From assembly GCF_027594785.1 (NCBI RefSeq), contig NZ_CP075584.1:682001-746000 (forward strand): a stretch of DNA of 64,000 nt, in the 5' to 3' direction. A model generated the notes under the pieces. It was not told where the DNA came from. It did no database searches and was given only the letters and a program-made list of their open reading frames with translations. Source of the DNA: Cryobacterium breve (lineage in GTDB: Bacteria > Actinomycetota > Actinomycetes > Actinomycetales > Microbacteriaceae). The position numbers and the translations under genes are program-made. Shown here in pieces: positions 18,679-28,541 of the stretch (its first letter is position 1; every line of letters starts with the position of its first letter).

Positions 18679-20649
18679 TCAGGCCGTCCCGGTCGCGAGT
18701 GCGACGATGCCGTGGACGACCCACGCCGAGCCCCAGGCCAGCACGAACATGTATCCGAAGGCGATGGCCGGCCACTTCCAGGTGCCCGTTTCCCGCTTCA
18801 TCACGCTCACCGTGGACATGCACTGCAGCGCATAGACGAAGAACACCAGGAGAGCGGCGATCGTCGGGGCGGTGAAGACTCGTTCTCCCGCGTGGCCACC
18901 GTCCGTGTATGTCATGGCGGCGAGGGCAGCTGAGGGGTTGTCCGGGTCGTCGGCGGCCGCGATCTGGCCGAGCGTGGCCACGAAGGTCTCCCGCGCCGAG
19001 AGGGAGGCGACGACGCCGATGTTGACGCGCCAGTCGAAGCCGAGCGGCGCGAAGACCGGTTCGACGGCCCGGCCGATCGACGCCGCGGCGCTGTGGTCCA
19101 TCACGAAGGACGTCACCGCGCCCTCGTCCGTGACGTCGACGCCGGAGGCCGTCAGTTCGGCGGTCGAGTGCAGCGGGAAGTTCAGGAGGAGCCAGAGCAC
19201 GATCGTCGTCAGCATCACGATCGTTCCGCACTTGCGGAGGAACGCCCGGGAAGAGTCCCACATGGTGAGGCAGATGGACCGCAGCGTCGGGACCCGGTAC
19301 GGCGGCATCTCCATGTAGAACGGCATCAGGAGGCCGTTCCGTTCTTGCACGGTCTTCACGATCCACGCGGCGAGCATGGCTGAGACGGCCCCGAGGAAGT
19401 AGAGGCAGAACATGATGACGCCCTGGGTCTGCAGCGGGCCGATGCGGGACTCGGGGCTGACGAGCATCCCGATCAGGAGGATGTAGACCGGCAGCCGTGC
19501 CGAGCAGGTCATCAGGGGCGCGCCCATCATCGTTGCGATGCGGTCCTTGGCGGAGGGCAGCGTGCGGGTCGCCATGATGCCGGGGACCGCGCACGCGAAG
19601 GAACTCATCAGCGCGACGAACGCCCGGCCCTCGAGCCCGGCCTTCGACATGATCCGGTCCATCAAGAACGCGGCCCTGCACATGTAGCCGACGCCCTCGA
19701 GCAGGGAGATCAGCAGGAACATCAGCATGATCTGAGGGATGAAGACGACGACGGCGCCGACCCCGCCGATGATTGCGTCGCCGAGCAGGCCCGCGAGCCA
19801 GGGCACCGGCACGAAGACGTCGACCAGGTCGGCGAGCCAGCCGAAGAAGGTCTCCACGAGTCCCTGCAGGGGCGCCGCGAAGGAGAAGATGATCTGGAAG
19901 AAGGCGACCATGACCGCGACGAAGATCGCGGTGCCCCACACGGGGTGCAGCAGCACCGCGTCGATCCGCTGGGTGGTCTTGTCCGGCTGCGCCGGGCGGT
20001 ACTCACTCGCCAGGAGGATGGATTCGGTCCAGGCTTCGAGCTCGGCAGGGTCCGTCGGTGGATCGAGCACGGGCCGGGACCAGCTCCGCCAGCCCGCGAT
20101 CTTCGTGCGGAGTTCGGGGATGCCCACGCGCCGGTTGCCGATCACCCGGACGACCGGCACACCGAGAGCGCGTTCGAGACCGGGAATGTCGAGGCGCCCG
20201 CCGCGGGTGACGAGTTCGTCGGTGAGGGTCACGGCGATGCACACCGGCCGGTGCAGGCGCAGCACCTGCGACACGAGCCGCAGCGATCGCCAGAGGGTCG
20301 TCGCGTCGATCACGACGACCAGGGCGTCGGGTGATTCGACGCCGGTGAGCCTGCCCTGGAGCAGGTCGGTGACGATCTGCTCGTCCGGGCTCACCGGTTC
20401 GAGGCCATAGGTACCCGGGAGGTCCTCGACGATGAAGTCCTGGCCGGCAGCGCGGAAGACGCCGACGGACCGGCCCACGGTCACGCCGGGATAGTTGCCG
20501 GTCTTCGCCCGGAGGCCCGTCAGTGCGTTGAAGATGCTCGTCTTGCCTGCGTTCGGGCTGCCGACGAGTGCCGTGCGGGGAGCACCGGTGACGACGGTGC
20601 CCCCGGTCGGACCGCCGTGGCAGTCCGCCCCACTCGATGTGTCTGTCAC
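18679..20649 (-). CDS. feoB: Ferrous iron transport protein B
   Basis: A 656-aa FeoB: N-terminal G domain with G1 GSPNAGKTSIFNALTG, the switch/G3 EDLPGTYGLEPVSPDEQ and a guanine nucleotide dissociation inhibitor-like helical region, then a membrane half with several spans (TAIFVAVMVAFFQIIF, AVVVFIPQIMLMFLLISLLE, CAVPGIMATRTLPSAKDR with the conserved Cys, and so on). It imports Fe(II) across the cytoplasmic membrane. The start overlaps the feoA stop (ATGA). Control by the DtxR/IdeR box at 21013 is expected. Confidence 0.95.
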   Translation of the reverse strand: MTDTSSGADCHGGPTGGTVVTGAPRTALVGSPNAGKTSIFNALTGLRAKTGNYPGVTVGRSVGVFRAAGQDFIVEDLPGTYGLEPVSPDEQIVTDLLQGRLTGVESPDALVVVIDATTLWRSLRLVSQVLRLHRPVCIAVTLTDELVTRGGRLDIPGLERALGVPVVRVIGNRRVGIPELRTKIAGWRSWSRPVLDPPTDPAELEAWTESILLASEYRPAQPDKTTQRIDAVLLHPVWGTAIFVAVMVAFFQIIFSFAAPLQGLVETFFGWLADLVDVFVPVPWLAGLLGDAIIGGVGAVVVFIPQIMLMFLLISLLEGVGYMCRAAFLMDRIMSKAGLEGRAFVALMSSFACAVPGIMATRTLPSAKDRIATMMGAPLMTCSARLPVYILLIGMLVSPESRIGPLQTQGVIMFCLYFLGAVSAMLAAWIVKTVQERNGLLMPFYMEMPPYRVPTLRSICLTMWDSSRAFLRKCGTIVMLTTIVLWLLLNFPLHSTAELTASGVDVTDEGAVTSFVMDHSAAASIGRAVEPVFAPLGFDWRVNIGVVASLSARETFVATLGQIAAADDPDNPSAALAAMTYTDGGHAGERVFTAPTIAALLVFFVYALQCMSTVSVMKRETGTWKWPAIAFGYMFVLAWGSAWVVHGIVALATGTA

Positions 20650-20942
20650 AGTGTCGTGGTCACACGGATACCGCGAGCCTGGGCCAGGCGGAGGCAGATG
20701 TCGTAGCCACGCACCCGGTACACGGCCGGGTCGCCGAGCGGCGCCCGACGGAGGAGTTCGATCCTGGCGCCGGTGACGAAGCCGAGGTCGCCGAGGCGGC
20801 CGGAATACGGGGCTGTCCCCCTGTGCCCTACGTCGACGATGCGGGCGGGCACTCCGATCGGGAGTGCCTCCAGCCCGCAGGGATCCGGCAACGGGAGTGT
20901 CACAGCCGCACGCGGTCCATCAGCCCGGCTGGTCATTCTCAC
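20646..20942 (-). CDS. feoA: Ferrous iron transport protein A
   Basis: A 98-aa SH3-like FeoA: LPIGVPARIVDVGHRG, RLGDLGFVTGARIELLRRAP and a final DICLRLAQARGIRV. FeoA is a small cytoplasmic partner needed for FeoB activity. It is the first gene of the feoA-feoB-NifU operon, coupled to feoB by an ATGA overlap. The upstream 160 nt contain the iron box. Confidence 0.9.
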   Translation of the reverse strand: MRMTSRADGPRAAVTLPLPDPCGLEALPIGVPARIVDVGHRGTAPYSGRLGDLGFVTGARIELLRRAPLGDPAVYRVRGYDICLRLAQARGIRVTTTL

Positions 20943-21012
20943 CGCAGGTACTCCTCAGCATCGTCCGGCTTCCCCGCAGGGTGCGGAGCGCTCACCCTCA
21001 GCCTAGCCGAAG

Positions 21013-21031
21013 TTAGGGAAGCCTTACCTAT
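21013..21031. promoter_or_regulatory. DtxR/IdeR iron box
   Basis: TTAGGGAAGCCTTACCTAT matches 15 of 19 positions of the DtxR/IdeR operator consensus (TTAGGTTAGCCTAACCTAA). It lies 70 nt upstream of feoA in the divergent region with the DUF1653 gene. Iron-loaded DtxR/IdeR would repress the feo operon. Confidence 0.85.
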
Positions 21032-21104
21032 GGCTGTCGTGCGGCCGGGTGAGGTCGCCTGCGCCCGGTATGCCGGATACTGGGTGCGGAAAGCAGGAGC
21101 GAAA

Positions 21105-21335
21105 ATGACAGGGATCACACCCGGGCAGTACCGGCACTACAAGGGCAATCTGTACGACGTGATCGGCGTCGCCCGCCACTCGGAGACGGAGGAGGAGCTT
21201 GTCGTCTACACGACCCTCTACGGTGATCACGGACTGTGGGTGCGCCCCCTGGCGATGTTCCTGGAATCCGTCACCGTCGACGGCCAGACGGTACCCCGGT
21301 TCGCCCCGATCGACGCCGTCGACAGACCGGAGTGA
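21105..21335 (+). CDS. DUF1653 domain protein
   Basis: A 76-aa protein consisting of one DUF1653 domain: GQYRHYKGNLYDVIGVARHS, then EELVVYTTLYGDHGLWVRPL. The fold is a small beta-barrel; no biochemical role is established. The ATG at 21105 follows AGGAG with suitable spacing. It is divergent from feoA across the iron box, so iron control is possible but not shown. Confidence 0.85.
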   Translation: MTGITPGQYRHYKGNLYDVIGVARHSETEEELVVYTTLYGDHGLWVRPLAMFLESVTVDGQTVPRFAPIDAVDRPE

Positions 21336-21396
21336 TGTGCCGGGCAACGGCGGCCGAAAGTCGGCGACTCACGTCGCGCGATTAACGGCCCTGAGA

Positions 21397-21432
21397 CAGG
21401 AAAAGCCCCGACCGAAGTCGGGGCTTTTCCTG
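21397..21432. terminator. Bidirectional intrinsic terminator
   Basis: A perfect 16-bp stem with a CGAA loop, followed by TTTT. It lies between the DUF1653 gene and the convergent tRNA-Ala gene and can serve both. Confidence 0.93.
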
Positions 21433-21435
21433 TTT

Positions 21436-21511
21436 TGGTGGATCCGAGGGGATTCGAACCCCTGACCCCCTGCATGCCATGCAGGTGCGCTACCAGCTGC
21501 GCCACGGACCC
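21436..21511 (-). tRNA. tRNA-Ala(GGC)
   Basis: A 76-nt cloverleaf on the reverse strand: acceptor GGGTCCG paired with CGGATCC (one G-U), D arm GCGCAGCTGGTAGCGC, anticodon stem CCTGC/GCAGG around ATGGCAT giving anticodon GGC, T arm with GGTTCGAATCC. The 3' CCA is encoded. Confidence 0.96.
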
Positions 21512-21584
21512 AGATTGTGTTTCAGGTTTTCCCCCGAAACAACTTCTCTAGGCTACTACACGCGGAAGCCTGTTGTGACCACTG

Positions 21585-21962
21585 TCAGTCCTGGACCTTG
21601 TGGACGGGCAGTTCGATCGGGATGACGGGGCAGTCTTTCCAGAGCCGCTCGAGGCAATAGTACACGCGCTCCTCTTCGTGGAAGACGTGCACGACGAGAT
21701 CGCCGAAGTCGACGAGAACCCAGCGGCCCTCGGCACGGCCTTCGCGGCGCAGCGGCTTGTGCCCTGCCGCGGTGAGCTGGTCCTCGATCTCGCCTGCGAT
21801 GGCGACGACGTTGCGTTCGGAGCGGCCGGTGACGATGAGGAAGATGTCGGTCAGTGGGAGAGGGCTGGAAACGTCGATCGCGACGAGGTCCTCCCCCGCT
21901 TTCGAGTCTGCGGCGGCGGCGGCCAGCTTGAGGAGCTCGAGAGCGTGGGCAGAAGCGGTCAT
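21585..21962 (-). CDS. rsfS: Ribosome silencing factor
   Basis: A 125-aa RsfS/Iojap protein. It has VAIDVSSPLPLTDIFLIVTG, then RSERNVVAIAGEIEDQL and GRWVLVDFGDLVVHVFHEEE with the YYCLERLW ending, covering the full family. RsfS binds ribosomal protein L14 and blocks joining of the 30S and 50S subunits when nutrients are short. It is the last protein gene of the leftward Obg-nadD operon, 40 nt after the membrane protein gene. Confidence 0.95.
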   Translation of the reverse strand: MTASAHALELLKLAAAAADSKAGEDLVAIDVSSPLPLTDIFLIVTGRSERNVVAIAGEIEDQLTAAGHKPLRREGRAEGRWVLVDFGDLVVHVFHEEERVYYCLERLWKDCPVIPIELPVHKVQD

Positions 21963-22002
21963 CGAATGAATCCCTGTGTTAGTGAAAGCGAGTGAAATGG
22001 CA

Positions 22003-23142
22003 TTAGAAGATGTGGAGGAAGTAGCCGACCGCGAACAGGGCCAGCACGCCGACGGCGAGCACGCCGACGGTCACGGTGAGAACGGTGGGCAGGGAGAGTC
22101 CGCGCTGTTTCGGCGGGGCCATGACGCCACGGGTCGAGGCGTGGGTGCTCACGGCGCGGCTCGCGCTGACCGGGGCGATCCCGCTGCGGTGACCGCCCTC
22201 GTCGAGCTGGTCGAGCATGCGGTCCATCTCCGACGAGTCGTAGACGTCGGGGTGCACCCCGGTTTCGCCGAGGCTGCGCGGCAGGTCGATCGAGCCCGTG
22301 ATCATGATTTCGCCGGTGCTCGTGAGCGGCCCTGAGGTGGTGCCCTGGTGCGGGATCGACGGGAGGATCAGCGCGTTCGTCGTGGTCGGGATGCCGCCGG
22401 CGCTCACGCCCTGGTTCATCAACTGGTCGAACGGGGCAAGCAGGTCGAACCCGGGCAGCAGGTCGTTCTCTTCGCCGCGGTCGAGCGACCAATGACCGAC
22501 GGGAGGGTGCAGGACGCCGGGACGGGTCTCGCCGAGAGGGCTCGGCACGGCGTCGACCATGAAGGCGATGGGCTTCGGCTCGACGGGGCGTGCCGGCTGG
22601 CGGATGCCGTCAGGAACCTCGGTGCGGACGGCCGGTGCAACGACGGGGCGGGAAGCGGTGAGCGTCGCGACGGCCGCAAGCAGGGAATCCTCTGCCGGAG
22701 GCGCACCGGCGGCCTGCAGGGCGCGGAGTTCGCGACGGGTCAGGGTGTGCTCGCGGACCGGAACGTCGACGGGAGTCTCGGTGCGGGTTTCTCCGGGAGT
22801 CTCGACGGCATCGGTCGCAGCGCCGGATTCCGGCGCGGCCGGGGATGCGGTCGCGTTTGCGGTCTCGGCTTCGGCTTCGGCTTCCGCTTCCGGGAGGAGC
22901 TCAGCGACAATGACGGGTCCGGATTCGGCCGCGGGTCCACCGGTTGACGGCAGGACCAGAAGGGACTCCGGCTCGACGGTGGAGGCATCCGCCGACGGGT
23001 CCGCCGGGGCGCCAGATTGCGCGGGCTGCGGGTGGTTCGGGGAGTGTTTCTGCGCAGCGGAGGGCGCGTCGGGCTGCTGCCCGTTTGCCAACTCGCGCGC
23101 TTGACGACGCGTCAGTGGCGGTGGGTTGGTACCCAACGTCAT
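22003..23142 (-). CDS. Disordered protein with a C-terminal membrane anchor
   Basis: A 379-aa protein. Residues 1-345 are low-complexity and rich in Pro, Ala, Glu and Thr. One membrane span lies at the extreme C-terminus ([20 protein letters not shown]), so most of the chain should be cytoplasmic and tail-anchored. Two short basic motifs recur, [14 protein letters not shown] at residue 10 and [13 protein letters not shown] at about 135. It is coupled to nadD by an ATGA overlap. Genes of this kind occupy this place in Microbacteriaceae, but I know of no function. It could link the ribosome/NAD operon to the membrane; that is speculation. Confidence 0.6.
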   Translation of the reverse strand: MTLGTNPPPLTRRQARELANGQQPDAPSAAQKHSPNHPQPAQSGAPADPSADASTVEPESLLVLPSTGGPAAESGPVIVAELLPEAEAEAEAETANATASPAAPESGAATDAVETPGETRTETPVDVPVREHTLTRRELRALQAAGAPPAEDSLLAAVATLTASRPVVAPAVRTEVPDGIRQPARPVEPKPIAFMVDAVPSPLGETRPGVLHPPVGHWSLDRGEENDLLPGFDLLAPFDQLMNQGVSAGGIPTTTNALILPSIPHQGTTSGPLTSTGEIMITGSIDLPRSLGETGVHPDVYDSSEMDRMLDQLDEGGHRSGIAPVSASRAVSTHASTRGVMAPPKQRGLSLPTVLTVTVGVLAVGVLALFAVGYFLHIF

Positions 23143-23732
23143 GCCACACTCCGATACAGATGATGCTTTGAGATGTACTGGACGACCCCGTCGGGAACCA
23201 GATACCAGACCGGGAAACCCCGGTTCACGCGTGCACGGCAGTCGGTGGACGATATCGACAATGCCGGAACTTCCAGCAAGCTTACGTCCTGGTTCGGCAA
23301 TCCCGAAATGGTGAGCTCATGTCCCGGTCGACTCACAGCGACGAAATGGGCGAGATCCCAGAGTTCCTGGACGTCTTTCCAGCTCAGAATCTGGCGGATG
23401 GCGTCGGCGCCGGTGATGAAGAACAGTTCGGCATCCGGACGCTGCGCGTGCAGGTCGCGCAGGGTGTCGATCGTGTACGTCGGACCCACCCTGTCGATGT
23501 CGACGCGGCTCACCGTGAAGCGGGGGTTCGACGCCGTCGCGATCACGGTCATCAGGTACCGGTGTTCGGTTTCCGTCACGTCGTTCTTCTGCCACGGCTG
23601 CCCGGTCGGCACGAAGACGACCTCGTCGAGGTGGAAGCTCTGAGCCACCTCACTCGCGGCGACGAGGTGGCCGTGGTGGATGGGATCGAAGGTGCCGCCC
23701 ATGACGCCGATGCGGGGGCGGCGCGCAGTCAC
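23139..23732 (-). CDS. nadD: Nicotinate-nucleotide adenylyltransferase
   Basis: NadD transfers AMP from ATP to nicotinate mononucleotide in NAD synthesis. Signatures: [20 protein letters not shown] (nucleotide-binding (T/H)xGH region), [30 protein letters not shown] and the late [10 protein letters not shown]. With the GTG at 23732 ([10 protein letters not shown] before the motif) it is 197 aa, a usual length; the ATG at 23702 would make it 187 aa and cut the first beta strand. It lies between a 48-aa protein and the tail-anchored protein, with which it overlaps. Confidence 0.93.
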   Translation of the reverse strand: MTARRPRIGVMGGTFDPIHHGHLVAASEVAQSFHLDEVVFVPTGQPWQKNDVTETEHRYLMTVIATASNPRFTVSRVDIDRVGPTYTIDTLRDLHAQRPDAELFFITGADAIRQILSWKDVQELWDLAHFVAVSRPGHELTISGLPNQDVSLLEVPALSISSTDCRARVNRGFPVWYLVPDGVVQYISKHHLYRSVA

Positions 23733-23745
23733 GGAGACGGTGTCC

Positions 23746-23892
23746 CTAGTGCTGGTCGACGCGGCCGTGGGCTGCGGCGTACGCGCGCGCCTTTTCGGCG
23801 TGGCGGTTGGCGACATCGCGGTAGGACCAGACGACCCCGCCGAGGGCGCCGAAGGTGGCCAGGGCAATCAGGCCGTAGACGAACGTCGGCAT
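23746..23892 (-). CDS. 48-aa single-span membrane peptide
   Basis: [20 protein letters not shown] and the next few residues form one membrane span, followed by [20 protein letters not shown], a charged tail ending in His/Asp residues. The ATG at 23892 has GGAG 6 nt upstream. Similar tiny genes occur between proA and nadD in Microbacteriaceae (recalled, not searched). The function is unknown. Confidence 0.65.
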   Translation of the reverse strand: MPTFVYGLIALATFGALGGVVWSYRDVANRHAEKARAYAAAHGRVDQH

Positions 23893-23962
23893 ATACACTC
23901 CATTTCTGCGGGACGGCACGCGTGACGTGCAGTACCGCACCATTCTAGTGGGGCCGTTCGGA

Positions 23963-25232
23963 CTAGGCCCGCACCTGCCCGCTGCCGCGCACGATCCACT
24001 TCGTGCTCGTGAGTTCCTGGAGACCCATCGGGCCCCGCGCGTGCAGCTTCTGGGTGGAGATGCCCACCTCGGCGCCGAAGCCGAATTCGCCGCCGTCGGT
24101 GAACCGGGTCGACGCGTTCACCATCACGGCCGCCGAATCCACCTCGTTCAGGAATCGTTCGGAGTTGACGATGTCGTTGGTGATGATCGACTCGGTGTGT
24201 CCGGTCGAATACCGGCGGATGTGCGCGAGCGCGTCGTCGAGCCCTCCAACGACGGCGACGGCGAGGTCGAGGCTCATATATTCCGTTTCCCAGTCGAATT
24301 CGGTCGCGGGGACGGCGTCGGGGAAGAGCGCCTGCACGCGCGCGTCTCCGTGGATGGTGACTCCTGAGGCGGCGAGGCGGCCGAGGACGGCAGGGAGGAG
24401 GCGATCGGCGGCGCCCTCGTGCACGAGCACGGTCTCGACGGCGTTGCAGACGCTCGGGCGTTGCACCTTGGAGTTGTGCACGATCTCGACGGCCCAGTCC
24501 CGGTCGGCGCTCTCGTCAAGGAAGATGTGCACGACACCGGCGCCGGTCTCGATGACGGGGACCGTGGATTGGGTGACGACGGCAGCGATCAGGCCGGCGC
24601 TTCCGCGCGGGATGAGCACGTCCACCTGGCCGCGGGCCTGCATGAGTTCGGTGGCTCCCCTCTCGCCCGAAGGGATCGATGGTCTGCACCAGTTCCCCCG
24701 GCAGGCCGACGGATTCGATGGCCGTCTGGAGGAGGGCGACGAGGACCCGGTTCGTGTTCTCGGCAGCGGATCCCCCGCGGAGGACGACGGCGTTGCCGCT
24801 CTTGAGCGCCAGGGCGGCGATGTCGACGGTCACGTTGGGCCTCGCCTCATAGATGACACCGACGACGCCGAAAGGCACCCGAATCTGGCTGATCTTCACG
24901 CCGTTGGGCAGGCTGCTGCCGCGGACGACCTCGCCGACGGGGTCGGTCAGGAGAGCGATCTGGAGCACGGCGTCCGCGAGGGCGGCCACGCGGTCCTCGT
25001 CGAGGGTAAGCCGGTCGAGGAGGCCCGCGCTGAGCCCGTTGGCGGCGCCGGCCGTGAGATCGTCGCGGTTCGCCGCCAGAATGTCGGCCGTGTTGCGGCG
25101 CAGGGAGTCCGCGATCGCGGTGAGCGCCCTGTTCTTCTGCAGCGTCGGAGTGGACGCGAGGACGATCGATGCGCGCCGTGCCGAATCGAGGGTCAGGGTG
25201 AGCCGGAGGGAGTCGACGGGTGACTGCAACAT
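23963..25232 (-). CDS. proA: Gamma-glutamyl phosphate reductase (frameshift near 24658)
   Basis: ProA reduces gamma-glutamyl phosphate to glutamate semialdehyde in proline synthesis. The N-terminal part has [37 protein letters not shown] and [20 protein letters not shown]. The C-terminal part has [14 protein letters not shown], the catalytic Cys in [16 protein letters not shown] and [20 protein letters not shown]. The parts are in different frames because of one extra base in the CCCC run at 24657-24660; correction restores [19 protein letters not shown] and a 422-aa product. It follows proB by 52 nt. Confidence 0.93.
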
Positions 25233-25284
25233 GCCGGTAGTTTACGGCACCGTGCGGGTCCCCGCAGGGCAGGGACCGGACGGA

Positions 25285-26070
25285 TTACGGCTGGGGCGTC
25301 GGTTCGAACCAGGTGCCGACGTGGTCGCCGCGCAGGGCTTGGGCGACGAGCCCGGTCGAGGTGACCAGCACGGCCGTTCCGGCCTCCGCGGCGATACGGG
25401 CCGCTGACACCTTGGTCCCCGCTCCACCGGTGCCGACGCCGGAGGCGCTCGCGCCGAATTCCACGCCGGGGAGCCTGTCCCCCGCCGCGATGTGCGGGAT
25501 GCGTTCCGCCCCCGGCAGGTGCGGCGGGCGGGTGTACAGCGCGTCCACGTCGCTCAGCAGGACGAGGAGGTCGGCTCCGATCAGGGTCGCGACGAGAGCG
25601 GCGAGCCGGTCGTTGTCGCCGAAGCGAATTTCGTGGGTCGCGACGGTGTCGTTCTCGTTCACGATCGGGAGGATCCGCAGCCCGAGCAGCCGGTTCATCG
25701 CGCGGCGCGCGTTGGACCGGTGTGACGGATTCTCAAGGTCGCCTGCGGTGAGCAGCACCTGTCCGGCGATGATCGAGTAGCGACGGAGGCTGTCCTGGTA
25801 GCGGAAGATGAGCAGGTTCTGCCCGACAGAGGCGGCGGCCTGCTGGGTCGCGAGGTCGGTGGGCCGTTCCTCGAGGTTGAGGTACGGCATCCCGGTTGCG
25901 ATCGCACCGGAGGACACCAGCACGATCTCCGCGCCGCGGGCGTGCGCCTCGGCGAGGGCATCGACGAGCGGGGTGATCTGCGACACGTTCGCACCGCTGA
26001 TCGAGGAGGACCCGACCTTCACGACGATGCGTGCGGCCGTCTTGATGTCATCCCGCTCGAGCACGCTCAC
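25285..26070 (-). CDS. proB: Glutamate 5-kinase
   Basis: ProB phosphorylates glutamate in the first step of proline synthesis. It has [72 protein letters not shown] and [20 protein letters not shown], i.e. the amino acid kinase core. At 261 aa it has no C-terminal PUA domain, as in other short actinobacterial forms. The GTG at 26070 overlaps the obgE stop (GTGA) and follows GAGGAAG, so it is coupled to obgE. Confidence 0.92.
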   Translation of the reverse strand: MSVLERDDIKTAARIVVKVGSSSISGANVSQITPLVDALAEAHARGAEIVLVSSGAIATGMPYLNLEERPTDLATQQAAASVGQNLLIFRYQDSLRRYSIIAGQVLLTAGDLENPSHRSNARRAMNRLLGLRILPIVNENDTVATHEIRFGDNDRLAALVATLIGADLLVLLSDVDALYTRPPHLPGAERIPHIAAGDRLPGVEFGASASGVGTGGAGTKVSAARIAAEAGTAVLVTSTGLVAQALRGDHVGTWFEPTPQP

Positions 26071-27633
26071 TCGGAGTCTTCCTCGCTGCCTTCGGAGCCG
26101 GCCGGTGCGCTCTCGCCGTTGTACTCGACCTCGCCGGACGTCCACATTCCGGCGTCGCGTTCGCGGATGAGCTCGGCGCGGGCGGCCGCCTTGGCGTCCA
26201 TCCGGCCGAAGTATTCTTCGCGGCGTTCGCTGCTGGTGCGGCGCTTCGAGTCGTCGAGGCGGGTGTCCGTGCCCCGGGGGGCTGTGATGAGTTCCGCCGT
26301 CGAGGTGAGCGTGGGCTCCCAGTCGAAGACGACACCGTTTCCGGCGCCGATGATGACGGTCGAGCCGGCGACGGCTCCGGCCTTGAACAGTTCGTTCTCG
26401 ATGCCCAGCTTGGCCAGGCGGTCCGCGAGGAAGCCGACGGCCTCGTCGTTGGTGAAGTCGGTCTGCTGCACCCAGCGCTCGGGCTTGGTGCCGATGATGC
26501 GGTAGATGTTGCCGAATGAGCCGCCCTCGACCTTGACGATGAAACCGCTGTCGTCGACGGCCTTCGGGCGGATGATGATGCGCGGCTTGGCGGCGAGGGC
26601 TGCGGCGGACTCGACGCGGCCGGCTTCGACGAGTTCGGCGAGGGCATAGTTCAGCTGGCGGAGGCCCTCGTGGCTGACGGTCGAGATCTCGAAAACGCGG
26701 TAGCCGCGGCCTTCGAGGTCCGCCTTGACGAAGTCTGCGAGTTCGCGGGCTTCCGGAACGTCGATCTTGTTGAGCGCGACGAGCTGGGGACGGTCGAGGA
26801 GAGGTTTCTGGCCTTCCGGAACCGGGTAGGCGCCGAGTTCTCCGAGGATCACGTCGAGGTCGCTGATCGGGTCGCGGTCGGGGTCGAGGGTCGCGCAGTC
26901 GAGGATGTGCAGCAGAGCGGTGCAGCGTTCGACGTGGCGCAGGAATTCGAGGCCGAGGCCCTTGCCCTCGCTCGCGCCCTCGATGAGGCCGGGAACGTCG
27001 GCGACGGTGTAGCGCACCTCGCCGGCGTCGACGACGCCGAGGTTCGGGAACAGGGTCGTGAAGGGGTAGTCGGCGATCTTGGGCCGGGCGGCGGACATGG
27101 CCGCGATCAGGCTGGACTTGCCTGCGGAGGGATAGCCGACGAAGGCGACATCGGCAACGGTCTTGAGTTCGAGCTGGACGTCGCCTTCCCAGCCGTAGGT
27201 GCCGAGGAGCGCGAAGCCGGGGGCCTTGCGCTTCGAGGAGGCGAGTGCGGCGTTGCCGAGACCGCCCTGGCCGCCGGGGGCGACGACGATCCGGAAGCCC
27301 GGTTCGGTCATGTCGGCGAGCTCGTTGCCGTCGACGTCCTTGACGACGGTGCCGAGGGGCACGGAGAGTTCCATGATTTCGCTGCTGAAGCCGGCACGGT
27401 GGTCGCCCATGCCGGGGCCGCCGTTGACGGAGCCTGCGGTGCGGGGACCGGTGGAAGCCGAGGAGCGTGGTCACCTGGGGATCGGCGACGAGGACGATGT
27501 CGCCGCCGTTTCCGCCGTTTCCGCCATCGGGGCCTGCGAGAGGCTTGAACTTCTCCCGCTTGACGGACACACAGCCGTTGCCGCCGTTGCCCGCGCGCAG
27601 GTGCAGCGTGACCTGGTCAACGAATGTGGCCAT
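26067..27633 (-). CDS. obgE: Obg GTPase (frameshift near 27433)
   Basis: Obg is a ribosome-associated GTPase involved in 50S maturation and stress control. The Obg fold is seen in [20 protein letters not shown] and [18 protein letters not shown], the G domain in [36 protein letters not shown] and [14 protein letters not shown], followed by the OCT domain ([20 protein letters not shown]) and an acidic tail. One extra base in GAGCCTG at 27430-27436 splits it; correction gives [19 protein letters not shown] and 521 aa. The ATG at 27633 has AAAGGGG upstream. It is coupled to proB. Confidence 0.94.
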
Positions 27634-27667
27634 GGGGGTGCCCCTTTCAGGTGGCGTAAAACAAGCA

Positions 27668-27691
27668 GAGGGCGAGCCGAAGCCCGCCCTC
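27668..27691 (-). terminator. Hairpin between rpmA and obgE
   Basis: On the reverse strand GAGGGCGGGC-TTCG-GCTCGCCCTC forms a 10-bp stem (one G-U) with a UUCG loop, followed by TGCTTGTTTT. It should end or attenuate the rplU-rpmA transcript before obgE, so that ribosomal proteins are made in excess of Obg. Confidence 0.7.
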
Positions 27692-27712
27692 ACGCTTAGA
27701 GATTGTGGATGC

Positions 27713-27970
27713 CTAGGCGGCAGCCACCACGATGTTGACGACCTTGCGGCCACCCTTCGCGCCGAACTCGACCGAGCCGGCCTCGAGGGCGAACAGCGTG
27801 TCGTCGCCACCGCGGCCGACGTTCACGCCGGGGTGGAAGTGGGTGCCGCGCTGGCGGACGATGATCTCGCCCGCTCCGACAACCTGACCACCGAAGCGCT
27901 TCACGCCGAGGCGCTGGGCGTTGGAGTCGCGACCGTTGCGAGTGGAACTCGCACCTTTTTTGTGTGCCAT
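27713..27970 (-). CDS. rpmA: 50S ribosomal protein L27
   Basis: An 85-aa L27: [20 protein letters not shown], then [20 protein letters not shown] and [20 protein letters not shown]. It starts directly with MAHKKG and has no cleaved N-terminal extension of the Firmicutes kind. It lies 18 nt downstream of rplU. Confidence 0.98.
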   Translation of the reverse strand: MAHKKGASSTRNGRDSNAQRLGVKRFGGQVVGAGEIIVRQRGTHFHPGVNVGRGGDDTLFALEAGSVEFGAKGGRKVVNIVVAAA

Positions 27971-27988
27971 TTGTTCTGCTCCTCGGGC

Positions 27989-28297
27989 CTAGGCGATGCC
28001 GGTGACCTGAACGCGAGTGAGCTCCTGACGGTGCCCCTGACGCTTCTTGTAACCGGTCTTGTTCTTGAACTTCTGGATGACGATCTTCGGGCCGCGGAGG
28101 TCGTTGAGGACCTCGGCGGTCACGGTGACTTTGGCCAAAGACTGCGAGTCAGAGGTGATCTTGTCGCCATCGACGAGGAGCACTGCGGCCAGCTCGACGT
28201 TGCCGTCCTTGTCAGCCTTGATTCGGTCCATCGTTACGATGGTCCCGACCTCTACCTTCTCCTGCCGCCCACCGGCGCGCACAACTGCGTAAACCAC
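27989..28297 (-). CDS. rplU: 50S ribosomal protein L21
   Basis: A 102-aa L21: [40 protein letters not shown] and [20 protein letters not shown]. It is the first gene of the rplU-rpmA-(terminator)-obgE-proB-proA-nadD-rsfS string. On the reverse strand a TTGACG hexamer (28357-28362) is a good -35 candidate for it, although the matching -10 is not clear; a leader of roughly 30-50 nt would result. Confidence 0.97.
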   Translation of the reverse strand: MVYAVVRAGGRQEKVEVGTIVTMDRIKADKDGNVELAAVLLVDGDKITSDSQSLAKVTVTAEVLNDLRGPKIVIQKFKNKTGYKKRQGHRQELTRVQVTGIA

Positions 28298-28529
28298 GTT
28301 ACGTACCTATCTCTGGGGAGCCGCGAGGCCCCGATTCCTATGATGGAAAGTTACTGCGTCAACGGGCCAAGTCGGCCCGTCTCTGTCAGAAAACCTTAGG
28401 TGTCAGCGCGGACTCAGGCCCAACGCACACCAACAGTCGACTCTAGCTGATCGACCGGCCCCCGGTCAAACTGGGGCTGGGACCAACCGGGTGATCGTCT
28501 GCTCCCCCGGCACAAGGCCGCCGGGAACA

Positions 28530-28535
28530 TACAAT
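28530..28535 (+). promoter_or_regulatory. -10 element for a leaderless transcript
   Basis: TACAAT ends 7 nt before the ATG at 28542, with CATGGG in between. An out-of-frame ATG at 28537 precedes the start. Confidence 0.55.
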
Positions 28536-28541
28536 CATGGG

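Noticed and set aside
23702-23867. nadD starting at the far upstream ATG 23867
   Set aside because: It would add 45 residues and overlap the whole 48-aa gene. Family length and alignment favour GTG 23732.
24657-25232. Real pseudogenes of proA, rne, tig, ileS, folC and obgE
   Set aside because: Several are essential, both halves are fully conserved on either side of the break, and no other decay is visible.
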